Source of the DNA: Paenibacillus phytohabitans
Lineage (GTDB): Bacteria > Bacillota > Bacilli > Paenibacillales > Paenibacillaceae
Length of the DNA stretch: 64,000 bases
Assembly: GCF_013141775.1 (NCBI RefSeq)
Contig: NZ_WHOB01000067.1
Location: 1-64,000, forward strand
Direction of reading: 5' to 3'
Shown: piece by piece, positions 1-9,116 of the stretch
How positions within the stretch are numbered: the stretch's first letter is position 1
Layout of the letters: every line of letters begins with the position of its first letter
Made by a program: the position numbers and the translations under genes
The notes under the pieces: model-generated
Told to the model about the DNA's origin: nothing
What the model saw: the letters and a program-made list of their open reading frames with translations, nothing else
Databases searched by the model: none

Positions 1-49
1 GTTGGACTTTCACCAACTAGATAATGCGTGCCTCTGGGCACGCTATAAC
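1..49. other. Left-edge hairpins of unknown origin
   Basis: Two short inverted repeats lie at the window edge: GTTGG/CCAAC at 1-17 and GCGTGCC/GGGCACGC at about 26-43. They look like the end of a structured RNA or mobile element that begins outside the window, but nothing here identifies it. Confidence 0.25.
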
Positions 50-70
50 AAAAAACCTCCTTGCGGAGGT
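50..70 (-). terminator. Rho-independent terminator of the SDR gene
   Basis: Read on the minus strand, ACCTCC-GCAA-GGAGGT is followed by a run of six T. It lies 19 bases past the stop of the SDR gene. Confidence 0.8.
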
Positions 71-88
71 CTGAGCATATACGCTGAT

Positions 89-985
89 TTAAGGTGTCGG
101 CATGCCGCCATTAGCATTCAAAGTCTCGCCGCTGACATAACTGGATTCCTGGCTGGCCAGAAATACGTAGGCCGGGGCCATTTCAGCTGGCTGGCCGGGA
201 CGTCCGAGCGGTGTTTTGGCTCCAAAATCCTTCAGCGCTTCCTGCGGCTGTCCGCCGCTTACCTGAAGCGGAGTCCATACAGGTCCAGGTGCTACAACAT
301 TAACCCGGATTCCCTTGGCGGCTACCTGCTGAGCCAGCGATTTGCTGAAGGTGTTGATTGCGCTTTTGGTGGTGGCATAATCCAGCAGAATCGGCGCAGG
401 CTCATAAGCCTGAATGGAAGCAGTATTAATGATCGTACTGCCCGGCTTCATATGCTTCACCGCTGCTTTACAGAGCCAGAACAGCGCATATACATTGGTC
501 TTGAAGGTTGCATCGAATTGCTCGGTGGTCAGATCAGCGATATCCGGTACAAACTGCTGCTTGCCGGCGATATTGGCCAGGATATCAATCCCGCCCAGTT
601 CTTCCACGGCCTTCGCAATCAGCTGTTCGCAGTACTTCTCGTCCTTCAGATCGCCCGGTACAGCAACGGCTTTGCGGCCGGCTTCCTCCACCAGCTGAAC
701 AACTTCCTTCGCGTCAGCTTCTTCCTCCGGCAGATAGGCAAGAACCACATCAGCCCCCTCACGGGCAAAAGCAATGGCTACCGCCCGCCCGATTCCGCTG
801 TCCGCTCCGGTGATCACGGCCTTGCGGCCGGTAAGCCGTCCGCTGCCGCGGTACGTTCCCGCCCCGTCATCGGGACGCGGGTGCATCTTCTTCTCCAGGC
901 CGGGACTCGGCTGCTGCTGTTCAAACTCCGGCGTAGCTTTTTCATACTGCTTCGCAGGGTCCTGAATCGTATATTGATCGCTCAT
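89..985 (-). CDS. SDR family oxidoreductase (YdaD/YhxD-like)
   Basis: Short-chain dehydrogenase/reductase, predicted cytosolic and NAD(P)-dependent, 298 residues. A hydrophilic extension of about 50 residues precedes the Rossmann fold, as in the Bacillus YdaD/YhxD (GSP39) group. The cofactor motif TGADSGIGRA, the NIAG motif and the catalytic YATTK (Tyr-x-x-x-Lys) are all present, with a C-terminal NANGGMP. The frame is open upstream to 1117, but ATG at 985 is chosen because GAGGAGGAAT sits 8 bases before it. In Bacillus this group belongs to the general stress regulon; no clear sigma-B promoter was found here. The true substrate is unknown. Confidence 0.9.
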   Translation of the reverse strand: MSDQYTIQDPAKQYEKATPEFEQQQPSPGLEKKMHPRPDDGAGTYRGSGRLTGRKAVITGADSGIGRAVAIAFAREGADVVLAYLPEEEADAKEVVQLVEEAGRKAVAVPGDLKDEKYCEQLIAKAVEELGGIDILANIAGKQQFVPDIADLTTEQFDATFKTNVYALFWLCKAAVKHMKPGSTIINTASIQAYEPAPILLDYATTKSAINTFSKSLAQQVAAKGIRVNVVAPGPVWTPLQVSGGQPQEALKDFGAKTPLGRPGQPAEMAPAYVFLASQESSYVSGETLNANGGMPTP

Positions 986-1072
986 TGTGTATTCCTCCTC
1001 TGTAGGCTTCTGACTCTTTCTATGTAACCAGCTTCCCATTTTCCTAAACGAATTATGTATGACAAGGAATAT

Positions 1073-1105
1073 GAAAAAGCCCCCTGCTAAATAAGCAAGA
1101 GGCTT
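1073..1105 (-). terminator. Terminator of the aldo/keto reductase gene
   Basis: On the minus strand a 12-bp stem with three G-T pairs (AAGCCTCTTGCT with AGCAGGGGGCTT) is followed by TTTTTC. It sits just past the stop at 1128 and separates this gene from the SDR gene. Confidence 0.75.
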
Positions 1106-1127
1106 AACACTTCCCATTCAACCCTTC

Positions 1128-1967
1128 TTAAAACTCTTCGTACACCGCCGGGTCCTGATCCCACAGTGGTCCGGTTGTCGGAAGTTCCGAGATTAGCTTC
1201 ATCTCTTCATCGGACAGCGTAAAGTCAAAAATATTAATATTCTCCCGCTGATGCTCTTCCGAAGAGGATCGCGGAATTGGAACAGCACCCAGCTGAACAT
1301 GCCAGCGCAGAACAATCTGTGAGATGGATTTATGATGAGCGGCGGCAATTGCGCCGAGCTGTTCATTCTTCAGCAGCTCCGTGCCGCGTCCCAGCGGACT
1401 CCAGGATTCTGTAATAATCCCGTGTTTCCCGTGGTAAGCACGCTGCTCTGCCTGATTGTAATACGGATGCAGCTCAATCTGATTGATGCTCGGTGCTACG
1501 CCAGTTTCCTGAACCAGACGGTCCAGATGCTCCGGCAGGAAATTACTTACCCCTATCGAGCGGATCAGCCCCTGCTTCTGGGCATCGATAAGTGCCTGCC
1601 ATGCTTCTACATACAGGTTCACCTTAGGATTCGGCCAGTGGATCAGATACAGATCATAATAATCCAGCCCTGCCCGGTACAGCGATTCCTGAACGGTCAC
1701 GATCGCTTCATCATACTTATGGTGACGTCCCGGCAGCTTGGAGGTAATGAACAGCTGGTCTCTTGGCACTCCGCCCTGCCGCACCGCTTCCCCGACAACG
1801 CCTTCGTTCTCATAGTTAAATGCTGAATCGATCAGGCGGTAGCCCAAATCGAGGGCAGTCTTCAGATGCTGTACTCCCTCCGTGCCTTTAATCCACGCGG
1901 TTCCAAAGCCAATCGCAGGCATATTCAACCCGTCGTTCAACAATACTTCTGGAATGTGATTAGCCAT
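1128..1967 (-). CDS. Aldo/keto reductase
   Basis: Cytosolic NADPH-dependent reductase of carbonyl compounds, 279 residues, a full-length AKR barrel of the 2,5-diketo-gluconate reductase/YvgN type. The catalytic tetrad reads as Asp47, Tyr52, Lys77 and His110 (in IDSAFNYENE, TSKLPG and LIHWPNP). The C-terminal IPRSSSEEHQREN is the NADPH-binding loop. ATG at 1967 has GAGGAGGCT about 11 bases upstream. The gene has its own terminator, so it is probably monocistronic. Substrate not predictable; a methylglyoxal or general aldehyde role is common in this group. Confidence 0.92.
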   Translation of the reverse strand: MANHIPEVLLNDGLNMPAIGFGTAWIKGTEGVQHLKTALDLGYRLIDSAFNYENEGVVGEAVRQGGVPRDQLFITSKLPGRHHKYDEAIVTVQESLYRAGLDYYDLYLIHWPNPKVNLYVEAWQALIDAQKQGLIRSIGVSNFLPEHLDRLVQETGVAPSINQIELHPYYNQAEQRAYHGKHGIITESWSPLGRGTELLKNEQLGAIAAAHHKSISQIVLRWHVQLGAVPIPRSSSEEHQRENINIFDFTLSDEEMKLISELPTTGPLWDQDPAVYEEF

Positions 1968-2051
1968 AATGATACAGCCTCCTCTATTAAGATAGTTGCT
2001 TACATTATCGCAGAGAATGAGGGGAATATCAAAAAGCCCATATCATTATTC

Positions 2052-5000
2052 TCATGATCTGCTATACCAGGCGGCTCTCCAGCGGGTAGCATATACCCCT
2101 TCCTTCAGATAATTAAACGGTACTGCCTTCCGCCGTAATTCCGGCAAATAGCGGATCAGGTTCAGATCTTCAATAATCCAGACTGCACCGTCCTGATCTC
2201 TGGTATCTACAAACTGCAAATCCCGGCTGCGCAAATATTCCACCAGGTTAAATCCGGAGCCGGAGTCCCCGTCCTCTCCCGTTCCAGAACTGTCGGCCGT
2301 TAGGCCCTGCCAGTAAGGAAGCTCCAGACCCGCATCCGCTTCCAGCAAGCTAAGCTCCTGCTCCAGCACCGCCTGTCTGTCTTCTTCCCTGCTTCGCATT
2401 TCTTCCGTCCAATAGTCCGTCAAATTCGGCTGCCGGCTGATTTCCTGATAAAAGAATTCCGCCGTCTCCTCTTGCGCTTGCTCCGCAGCAATGAACCCCT
2501 CCGGCTCCGCCGCTGACCCCGGAGAGCTCGAATCTTCAACACCAGGTTCCCGTTCAAGCTCCTGCCATTCCCGCCGGATCTGCGCTGCCCTGTTTACGAT
2601 AACCGTCTTCAGCGCAGGTTGTCCGGCATTCCCGTCATCCGCATCCGCCTCCTGCCGGTGAAGCTCACGGGGAATATCGAGTTCCTCCAGTCTGCGGAAC
2701 AGCGACTGCAGCGCCTGCTCCGGATTCCGGAAATATTCACCGCCCCGCAGCCGCACAAAACTCCAGCCAAGGCGTTCCAGTATGGCTTGTCTGTCCATAT
2801 CTTCCTTAAGCTTCTCTGCCGGATGCCATTTGTCTCCGTCGCATTCCACCGCCAGACGTCTCCCGCCGCCTTCAACAACCATATCAATCCGGTACGCCCC
2901 TACTTTCCATTGAGGCAGTACTCTATAGCCTTCATCCAGCACCCGCCGCATAACCTGCCGCTCGAATTCGGATTCCAGTACAGGCTCATGCTGTTTATAC
3001 GCTGCATCCGCTGCATACGGATTTCTGACATACTCAATTAACCGTTTCCGCAAATCCCCTTCTTTGAGCTGGGCTACGGAATCAAGTGAGTGCACCAGCC
3101 ATAGCTGGTCACGGGCGCGGCTCACAGCTACGTTATACCTTTTCTTGGTGCGGTTTCCCGGATCAGAGATGAGGCGCAGAGGCACAGCTTCCTCTGAAGC
3201 GTCCACCATGGACAGGAACACAATATCGCGCTCATCCCCCTGAAACTGGGCGGAGTTGCCGCAGCGTATCTTCCGCCGCTTGTATTCCGTTGCCGGAATA
3301 TACTTCTGCAAATACTGGTCAATCAGAATGGCCTGCTCTTCGCCAAGCAGCGTAATCACGCCAAATGTAGCATCCTTGTATTCTTCCAGTTGGATAGCAG
3401 ACAGAATTAGCGAAGCAATGGCCTCTGCTTCTGCCTCATTGCGTTTACTGTTCCGGTTCCCGCCCTCAACCCGGTATTCTACGGTATACGGTTTCGTGGT
3501 TACTCCGCCGGCATCGCGGAGCGGAAGAATGGAACCATTATAGGAGAGCAGGTTGCTGAACTGGATAATCGGCTCCACACAGCGGAAATGCTCCCTAAGC
3601 TGCGTCATGCCCGCGAATGAGGTTTTGGCTAAGTCATAAATTGAGGTGCTGCCGTCATAAAGTGCGGCATTGGGAATCCCCTCCAGATGGGCATCCATCA
3701 GTCTTCTGGTCTCATCCAGCCGCTGGCCGATGGCTTCCGGGCTCACCTGCTCATCATCGCCTACCACAACAATTTGTGTACCCAGATACAGTGCTGTCAA
3801 CGCCATAATATCTGCCTGGCTGGCTTCATCCACGATAACCACATCGAACCTGTTCTCGGACGGAGTGAAGCTGTCGACCACTCTGTATGTGGGCATAATC
3901 CAGACAGGAACAGCCGTCTGGCAGACCGGCATCAGCTTCCGGGCTTCGGCAAGCAGATGGGGAGCCGCTTTTCCCGTGCGCTTGCCGGCTTTTTTCATCA
4001 GCAGCTTCCAGCCGTGAAGAGCATTCTGCTGCTTCAGCGTAGTTTTCCGGGCAAGCGCCAGCCAGGCCTTCTTTTCCACTAATTGAAGTGTGGCCGCTTT
4101 GAACTTTTTACGAATCTCCACCAGTTCTTCTTGAAGTTGTTGTGCGGAGATGCCCGCCCGCTGATCAAGCTCCATATCCAATTGTTTAAGCAGCCAACCC
4201 GCTTCAAGTCCATTGGGGGCCCGGTGCTCTCCGTGGATCCCGCTTCTGTCCCTGAGCGCCTCCGCCCAATCCGGAGCACTCTGCTGCAGCCGCTCCAGCC
4301 ATTCTTCCCTTTGACCGATCCGCGCGCTTTTATCCCATAATTGCTGTACTGCCTGATACGCTTGCTCATAGGACTGCGGATCCATCTGGGCTACACTCTC
4401 CTGCAGCCGGCGGGCTATAGCGGAACGGGAATCTGCCAGCAACTCTGCAGCCCTGCCTGCTTCCGCAATCTGCTCTTTAACTGTTCTCCATTTCTCTGCA
4501 TTAATATTGGCACCTATAATAGAAGGAAGCTCTTGCTCTACCAGCTCCCGCATATGAATCCAATCCATATGTTTGCCTACGGTCATAGGCTTGGCGTTCA
4601 GCAGAACATTCCACAGCAGCCCCTCGCTCTCGAGGGATTGAAGCGGCGGATCAAAGCTTGTCTGCCGCCAGTCCAGCAGGCTGCGGATCTCCTGAATAAT
4701 GTTATCCATATACTCTTCGGGCTGCGGTCCGAACCGGGCCAGATCATATCCGCCCCCGTCCGTAACCTGACGCTTCCAGCGGATGACGGACTTGGCCCGC
4801 TGCGCCTGATACGTACCGACAGTAAGCAGAGCGTCCAGGTAGGCAGCGTTGACCTGTTCAATTCCTTTGCCGGTAGGCACAATAAGATCGCAGGCCTTCT
4901 TCCACGGTCTCTTAAGCAACAGCTGGAACGTGCTCAGCTTTCCCCCGTCTTCCAGATACCGCTTCATCTCCTCCAGTACAGGCAGCAGCGGCTGCAGATC

Positions 5001-7082
5001 CGTATCGGCCAAATGTTCAAAGCCATATTTGTATCTGGCGGTTCTCGCAAGCCGGTATAGCTCAAGCCACTTCTCCACTTCTTCCAGCAGATCGGTCCAA
5101 TCGTGCTTATCATTATCTTTTGCCGAGATCAGATTCAGCTTCCAGTCCTCCTCAGTAACGGCACCAAACGCCTCACGCAGCTGCTGGAGAGCGGCGTTCA
5201 GCTTCCCGGGATGTACAGCCATACCGGGCTTGAAGTAAGGAAGATGTCTGACGGTATCTGCAGCGGCAAGTGCCTGATATTCCAGCACAAGCTCATGGAA
5301 AATTTCAGGAGTGACAGGCAGTTCTATACGATTGCGTAAGTACCGGAATTCCGCTTCATCCAGTGTACTGATTTCCCCAGAGCTTCTATATAACTGTTCC
5401 AGCTCGTCAGGGGTAAGCGGACAAGCCTGTCCGGCGGCTATCCTTCCCGGCACCAGCTCCATCGTATGCCGGCCTGCGGAGATCATTTTGGCAGCTGCGG
5501 ATGGATCGAAGGAAGTGCCAAACATAACAATAGACCGGTAATCATTCTCTCTGGAGAGCCGCAATCTGTCTTCAATGCCTCTGATCTGCTCCAGAATGGA
5601 TTTGCGTCCGGCAGTCAGCTGCTCTACTTCCGCTTCCGTCTGTTCAATGGATATGGAGCTTAAGGTGGAAGTAATCTTATCGATGGAATTCTCCAGCTGC
5701 TTCTGCCCGCTGGCATCATCCAGCACACTGACACACAGATCCTGAAGCGGCCTTGCCACCTTGTCACGCAGCACGGCGAGTGCCCTTGAGGTGTGACTGG
5801 TGACCAGTACGCTTTTGCCTTCCGCCAGGAAATGGCCCAGCAGATTGGCAATCGTATGCGTCTTCCCGGTACCCGGCGGGCCCTGCACCAGAACAGAACC
5901 GTATCTGCCCAGCTTAAGAGCAATATCCAGCTGCTCAGAGTTCGCTTCTTTGGTGAACAGAATCTCTTCGTTCTCACCATTCACATTCAAATTCGAATAC
6001 GAAAAAACCTGCGTTCCGTCTGAAGCCTCCCCCGGATCAATGCCGGTAATTCTGGCAATCGCCTGGGGGAGTTCCTCTCTATCTTGTAAATCCTGAATAA
6101 TCTCTTCGAACGCATGATCGAAACCGGCCGACCGCTTGCGCAGGAAAATAACCGGTTCTCTCCGGATATACACTGCTGTCTTGTCCTGAGCCGGTTGTGC
6201 AGATGTTCTATTATAAGGAATAAACGCAGTCTGGGCAGACAAGTATCCGGATACTTTGCGCAAATATTCATCCGTATCCGTGAAATCCAAGGGGGAGCAT
6301 GCAGCCTCGAGCAGATCCGCGGTGCATTTCTTAATCGACCCCGGACTGACTTCAGGCACATCTCTGAACAAGGAGCCATGAAATTCGGGGGCGGCTTCGG
6401 AGGCTATAACTGTAAATTCGGGTCCCTCTGGATCGAACACAAGCTCGATCCTCTGTAGCAGCACCGGATGGTGAATCGTCTCCGGTGTAAGCTCCCAGTG
6501 CAGAATCCCGTCGCCGATCATCAGCTCCACAGCGTCCCGCTCACGCTCAATCCACGAATAGAGCATGTACAAATCCTCGAACAGCTTAATCGTTCTGCGG
6601 ACAGGCCACTCCCGCTCCTGCCAGGCCTCACGCTCCTGAGTCCAATTCTCCCAGAGCCGCACTCTCTCTTCGTCCTGATCGAAACGTTCAACATAAGCCT
6701 CATATTCCCCGGAATCCGCAGCTTCCCGGTAGCTGTCCATGCTCTCCAGCCGTTCCGGGCGGGTATGAATTTTCTCCCAATCCGGCTTCAGCCAGCGCTG
6801 CAGCAGCTCCGGCGGCTTCGGACAGGCGGTCCGGTCAGGCCGCTTCACGCGAAGCAGAACCTCAGGCATCTCCTCGTCTATACGTTCAGAGGGACTTATC
6901 CCCTCTGTGAAATCACAGGTCACATTAGAATGAACCGGCAGATCCGCAAGGGACTGCGACCATAACTGCCCGGATATATGCTTGATTATCGGCTGCTTCA
7001 GCTGGTGCAGAGCCTGCAGATAGGTGAATACCTGAATAAGCTTCTGTTTCGCTGCGATTCGCTGATCTTCACTAATTCCCAT
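2052..7082 (-). CDS. Superfamily 1 (UPF1-like) helicase with C-terminal Vsr/DUF559-like nuclease
   Basis: Very large protein, 1676 residues. The N-terminal 350 residues are not recognised. Walker A GPPGTGKTHT is near residue 400, a long charged insert follows, then the Walker B-like VIVDEASQAD near 1080, GDDEQVSP, motif V QFQGDERDIV and motif VI NVAVSRARDQLW near 1320. This is the split AAA_11/AAA_12 layout of SF1B helicases. At about 1375-1460 a restriction-like fold follows (YRIDMVVEGGGRRLAVECDGD, then RQAILERLGWSFVRLRG), with Asp and Glu-x-Asp as in Vsr/DUF559 nucleases. A last small domain (VDTRDQDGAVWIIED ... RWRAAWYSR) ends the protein. ATG at 7082 has AGAAGAAGGG upstream; a TTG at 7115 is possible but poorer. 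Known relatives with helicase plus Vsr are tied to phage defence (Hhe type), yet the DUF4011 start of those is not visible here. DNA repair is an alternative role. Confidence 0.88.
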   Translation of the reverse strand: MGISEDQRIAAKQKLIQVFTYLQALHQLKQPIIKHISGQLWSQSLADLPVHSNVTCDFTEGISPSERIDEEMPEVLLRVKRPDRTACPKPPELLQRWLKPDWEKIHTRPERLESMDSYREAADSGEYEAYVERFDQDEERVRLWENWTQEREAWQEREWPVRRTIKLFEDLYMLYSWIERERDAVELMIGDGILHWELTPETIHHPVLLQRIELVFDPEGPEFTVIASEAAPEFHGSLFRDVPEVSPGSIKKCTADLLEAACSPLDFTDTDEYLRKVSGYLSAQTAFIPYNRTSAQPAQDKTAVYIRREPVIFLRKRSAGFDHAFEEIIQDLQDREELPQAIARITGIDPGEASDGTQVFSYSNLNVNGENEEILFTKEANSEQLDIALKLGRYGSVLVQGPPGTGKTHTIANLLGHFLAEGKSVLVTSHTSRALAVLRDKVARPLQDLCVSVLDDASGQKQLENSIDKITSTLSSISIEQTEAEVEQLTAGRKSILEQIRGIEDRLRLSRENDYRSIVMFGTSFDPSAAAKMISAGRHTMELVPGRIAAGQACPLTPDELEQLYRSSGEISTLDEAEFRYLRNRIELPVTPEIFHELVLEYQALAAADTVRHLPYFKPGMAVHPGKLNAALQQLREAFGAVTEEDWKLNLISAKDNDKHDWTDLLEEVEKWLELYRLARTARYKYGFEHLADTDLQPLLPVLEEMKRYLEDGGKLSTFQLLLKRPWKKACDLIVPTGKGIEQVNAAYLDALLTVGTYQAQRAKSVIRWKRQVTDGGGYDLARFGPQPEEYMDNIIQEIRSLLDWRQTSFDPPLQSLESEGLLWNVLLNAKPMTVGKHMDWIHMRELVEQELPSIIGANINAEKWRTVKEQIAEAGRAAELLADSRSAIARRLQESVAQMDPQSYEQAYQAVQQLWDKSARIGQREEWLERLQQSAPDWAEALRDRSGIHGEHRAPNGLEAGWLLKQLDMELDQRAGISAQQLQEELVEIRKKFKAATLQLVEKKAWLALARKTTLKQQNALHGWKLLMKKAGKRTGKAAPHLLAEARKLMPVCQTAVPVWIMPTYRVVDSFTPSENRFDVVIVDEASQADIMALTALYLGTQIVVVGDDEQVSPEAIGQRLDETRRLMDAHLEGIPNAALYDGSTSIYDLAKTSFAGMTQLREHFRCVEPIIQFSNLLSYNGSILPLRDAGGVTTKPYTVEYRVEGGNRNSKRNEAEAEAIASLILSAIQLEEYKDATFGVITLLGEEQAILIDQYLQKYIPATEYKRRKIRCGNSAQFQGDERDIVFLSMVDASEEAVPLRLISDPGNRTKKRYNVAVSRARDQLWLVHSLDSVAQLKEGDLRKRLIEYVRNPYAADAAYKQHEPVLESEFERQVMRRVLDEGYRVLPQWKVGAYRIDMVVEGGGRRLAVECDGDKWHPAEKLKEDMDRQAILERLGWSFVRLRGGEYFRNPEQALQSLFRRLEELDIPRELHRQEADADDGNAGQPALKTVIVNRAAQIRREWQELEREPGVEDSSSPGSAAEPEGFIAAEQAQEETAEFFYQEISRQPNLTDYWTEEMRSREEDRQAVLEQELSLLEADAGLELPYWQGLTADSSGTGEDGDSGSGFNLVEYLRSRDLQFVDTRDQDGAVWIIEDLNLIRYLPELRRKAVPFNYLKEGVYATRWRAAWYSRS

Positions 7083-7185
7083 ACAAAGCCCTTCTTCTCT
7101 GTCCTTTTGCGACAAAGATCCTGTTTTTTGAACTAATTATAATATAATCGGCCAGGTTAAAATACCCGTATTTCCATACCAAGTA

Positions 7186-7221
7186 GAAACGGTACCGTCC
7201 TTTAAAGGACCGTACCGTTTC
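7186..7221. repeat. 36-bp near-perfect inverted repeat
   Basis: Arms of about 17 bases (GAAACGGTACCGTCCTT and its complement) meet at a TTTAAA centre with a single C-C mismatch. It lies upstream of the helicase gene, which starts at 7082. There is no adjoining T run, so a plain terminator is unlikely; an operator or a small fold-back element is possible. Confidence 0.6.
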
Positions 7222-7354
7222 AGCGAGAAATAGAAGGATAATTTATCATCTGAAACATATAAATTCATATATTTTCAAATAACCCCGCAAGGGGGGCTTT
7301 AACTGCGATGTTTAATCAGGTTCTTTGTGTAGACCCCATATTATAATTATTTCC

Positions 7355-7386
7355 AAAAAAAGAGACGCGGATCCCCCGCGCCTCTC
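7355..7386 (-). terminator. Terminator of the cupin gene
   Basis: On the minus strand GAGAGGCGCGG pairs with CCGCGTCTC and is followed by seven T. It lies 31 bases past the stop of the cupin gene. Confidence 0.85.
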
Positions 7387-7417
7387 ATCAGCTTAATCTG
7401 CTTTTTCAATTACTCTT

Positions 7418-7759
7418 CTATAGAAAATCCGCCCGTGCCGGTGTAAAAGCATCCAACAGAACGCCGTCATCCTCCAGCGGGATACAGCCGTGAAGCACAT
7501 TGGACGGGAAGTGGATACTGTCGCCAGCCTTGACGGTCTGTACATCCTGCGTTTCACCGTCATCGATCATGAACTGAAAGCTGCCCTGCAGCACATAGGT
7601 AACCTGTTCATGCACATGCTTGTGCAGCGGGATTTCTCCTTCCTGGGCTTGGGCGAACATCACCTTCGTATACATGATCTGGTCGCTGTGAGCGAGCACC
7701 TTACGGGTAGTATTGCTGTCTACAGTTACAGCCTGAATCTCTTGATCGTGATAAAACAT
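7418..7759 (-). CDS. Small cupin protein, KdgF-like
   Basis: Single-domain cupin of 113 residues. Metal-binding residues are visible in PLHKHVHEQVTYVLQG (His-x-His-x3-Glu type) and in DSIHFPSNVLHG. Size and motifs fit KdgF, which opens unsaturated uronates from pectin or alginate into linear ketoacids; other small cupins share them. ATG at 7759 is chosen over the longer frame to 7780 because AGGAGGTATT lies just upstream. It is downstream of an UlaA-like EIIC gene, and the 57-bp gap between them carries a 16-bp palindrome identical to one before the EIIC gene. Role in sugar-acid use is inferred. Confidence 0.82.
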   Translation of the reverse strand: MFYHDQEIQAVTVDSNTTRKVLAHSDQIMYTKVMFAQAQEGEIPLHKHVHEQVTYVLQGSFQFMIDDGETQDVQTVKAGDSIHFPSNVLHGCIPLEDDGVLLDAFTPARADFL

Positions 7760-7785
7760 AAAATAATACCTCCTATTCAATAGTC

Positions 7786-7801
7786 ACTAAATCGATTTAG
7801 T
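7786..7801. promoter_or_regulatory. Putative LacI-family operator, copy 1
   Basis: Perfect 16-bp palindrome ACTAAATCGATTTAGT with the central CG typical of LacI-family operators. It lies between the EIIC stop and the cupin start. Confidence 0.75.
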
Positions 7802-7816
7802 TAGTGTGCAAAAAAA

Positions 7817-9070
7817 TTAATGGAACCAGCGGAAAATCCCCCATAGGATAACCGACAAAGAAGTGAAGTCCGGGTCAGCGAATGTTACCCCTTCAGCTCC
7901 CAGGTAGGAGAACAGCGGCAACGTAAGAGCAGGCAGCAGACACAGCAGGAAACCGTTCAGACAGCTGGAAATGACAGCCCCTCTGAAGCCTCCGCTGGAA
8001 TTCCCAAAGATCGCAGCAGCACCGCCGGCCAGGAAGCAGGCCATAATTCCAGGAACAATTACCGGCAATCCAACGAGCGGGAACAGGAACACGCAGGCCA
8101 CACCCGTAAAGAAGCTGACCAGGAATCCGACCAGAGCGGAATTCGGCGATTTGTCGAACAGGACCAGGACATCCACACCTGGGATTGCGCCCGGAGCGAA
8201 CACTTGGGAGAAGCCTTTGAAGGCAGGGACGATTTCTGTAGTAAACAGCTTAACACCGGCTTTGGCGATATACAACCCGGCGGCGAAAATTGCAGCCTGC
8301 TCCAGAATGAAGACGATATATTCCTTGCCATCCGATAATTCGTTAACAAAATCAGCACCGGCGACGAGTCCTGACACCAGCAGCAGCACCAGCATCGTTA
8401 AGGTAGTAGCCACATTGGGATCGCGCAAAAAGCTGATCCGGTCGTTAATCTTGATGTTCTCCGTATCATTCTCACGGTTGCCGAACACTTTGCCCAGGTA
8501 CGTACCGATGATGTAGGAGGTCATGGAAGCATGAGCGATGGTATATTCATCCGACTTGATGATGTTCCGGCTGGCATTGCGCAGCAGATAAGGAAATACC
8601 GCCATGTAACTGCCTATGGCCAGGGAACCGACAATAACAGTCACTACTGAGCTTAGTCCCAGACCTTTCATAACCGCAGTAGCGGCGAAGCTCATGAACA
8701 GAACAAGGTGCAGAGACAGATAGATGTATTTGAACTTCGTTACACGCGCAAGCACAATGTTCAGAATCATGGAGAACAGCAGGATCAGCGCAGCGTCTGC
8801 TCCAATCTGATCAATGGTCAGCGCCATGATAGCTTCGTTACTCGGCACAACACCCTTGAGGTGGAAGGCATATGAGAACATTTTGCTGAAGTTGGTGAGC
8901 ACGCCGCCCAGGATACCGCCGCCCACTTTGATCATGGTGAAGCCCATGAAGGAAAGGGTTGTGCCCGTAATAATTTCAGGAATCTTCTTACGCTGAAAGA
9001 TGAGGCCGAGAAGCGTCACAATGGCAATAATAATCGATGGTTCTTTGATAATACTCATAAACATATGCAT
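7817..9070 (-). CDS. PTS EIIC, UlaA/SgaT-like membrane permease
   Basis: Integral membrane protein of 417 residues with about ten hydrophobic segments. It resembles the ascorbate-type EIIC (UlaA) in its start (TLLGLIFQRKKIPEIITGT), in the VFAPGAIPGVDVLVLF stretch and in IVPGIMACFLAGGAAAIFGN near the C-terminus. UlaA moves L-ascorbate using separate EIIA and EIIB proteins. Neither is present nearby, so the phosphoryl donors must be encoded elsewhere or the protein acts as a non-PTS carrier. ATG at 9070 has GGAG seven bases upstream. An operator palindrome lies 46 bases before the start. Substrate is unknown; the KdgF-like neighbour suggests a sugar acid. Confidence 0.85.
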   Translation of the reverse strand: MHMFMSIIKEPSIIIAIVTLLGLIFQRKKIPEIITGTTLSFMGFTMIKVGGGILGGVLTNFSKMFSYAFHLKGVVPSNEAIMALTIDQIGADAALILLFSMILNIVLARVTKFKYIYLSLHLVLFMSFAATAVMKGLGLSSVVTVIVGSLAIGSYMAVFPYLLRNASRNIIKSDEYTIAHASMTSYIIGTYLGKVFGNRENDTENIKINDRISFLRDPNVATTLTMLVLLLVSGLVAGADFVNELSDGKEYIVFILEQAAIFAAGLYIAKAGVKLFTTEIVPAFKGFSQVFAPGAIPGVDVLVLFDKSPNSALVGFLVSFFTGVACVFLFPLVGLPVIVPGIMACFLAGGAAAIFGNSSGGFRGAVISSCLNGFLLCLLPALTLPLFSYLGAEGVTFADPDFTSLSVILWGIFRWFH

Positions 9071-9116
9071 GGCGGGTCTCCAACTTCTTTCTCAAAGTTA
9101 TAGTTTTAAACTCGTT

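Larger units (their letters stand above)
7083..7417. other. Intergenic region with two hairpins
   Basis: This 335-bp gap holds the 7186-7221 inverted repeat, a smaller CCCCGC/GGGG hairpin near 7283-7294 with no T run, and the cupin terminator at 7355-7386. No convincing small ORF was seen. Confidence 0.5.

Noticed and set aside
2..1027. 341-codon open frame on the plus strand
   Set aside because: Antisense of the SDR gene, which has clear catalytic motifs, ribosome site and terminator.
986..1072. Possible sigma-B promoter before the SDR gene
   Set aside because: A GTTTAG and a GGGAAG are present but only 6 bases apart, far from the 13-15 needed.
7275..7300. CCCCGCAAGGGG hairpin as a terminator
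   Set aside because: There is no T run on either strand and no gene end close by in the right direction.
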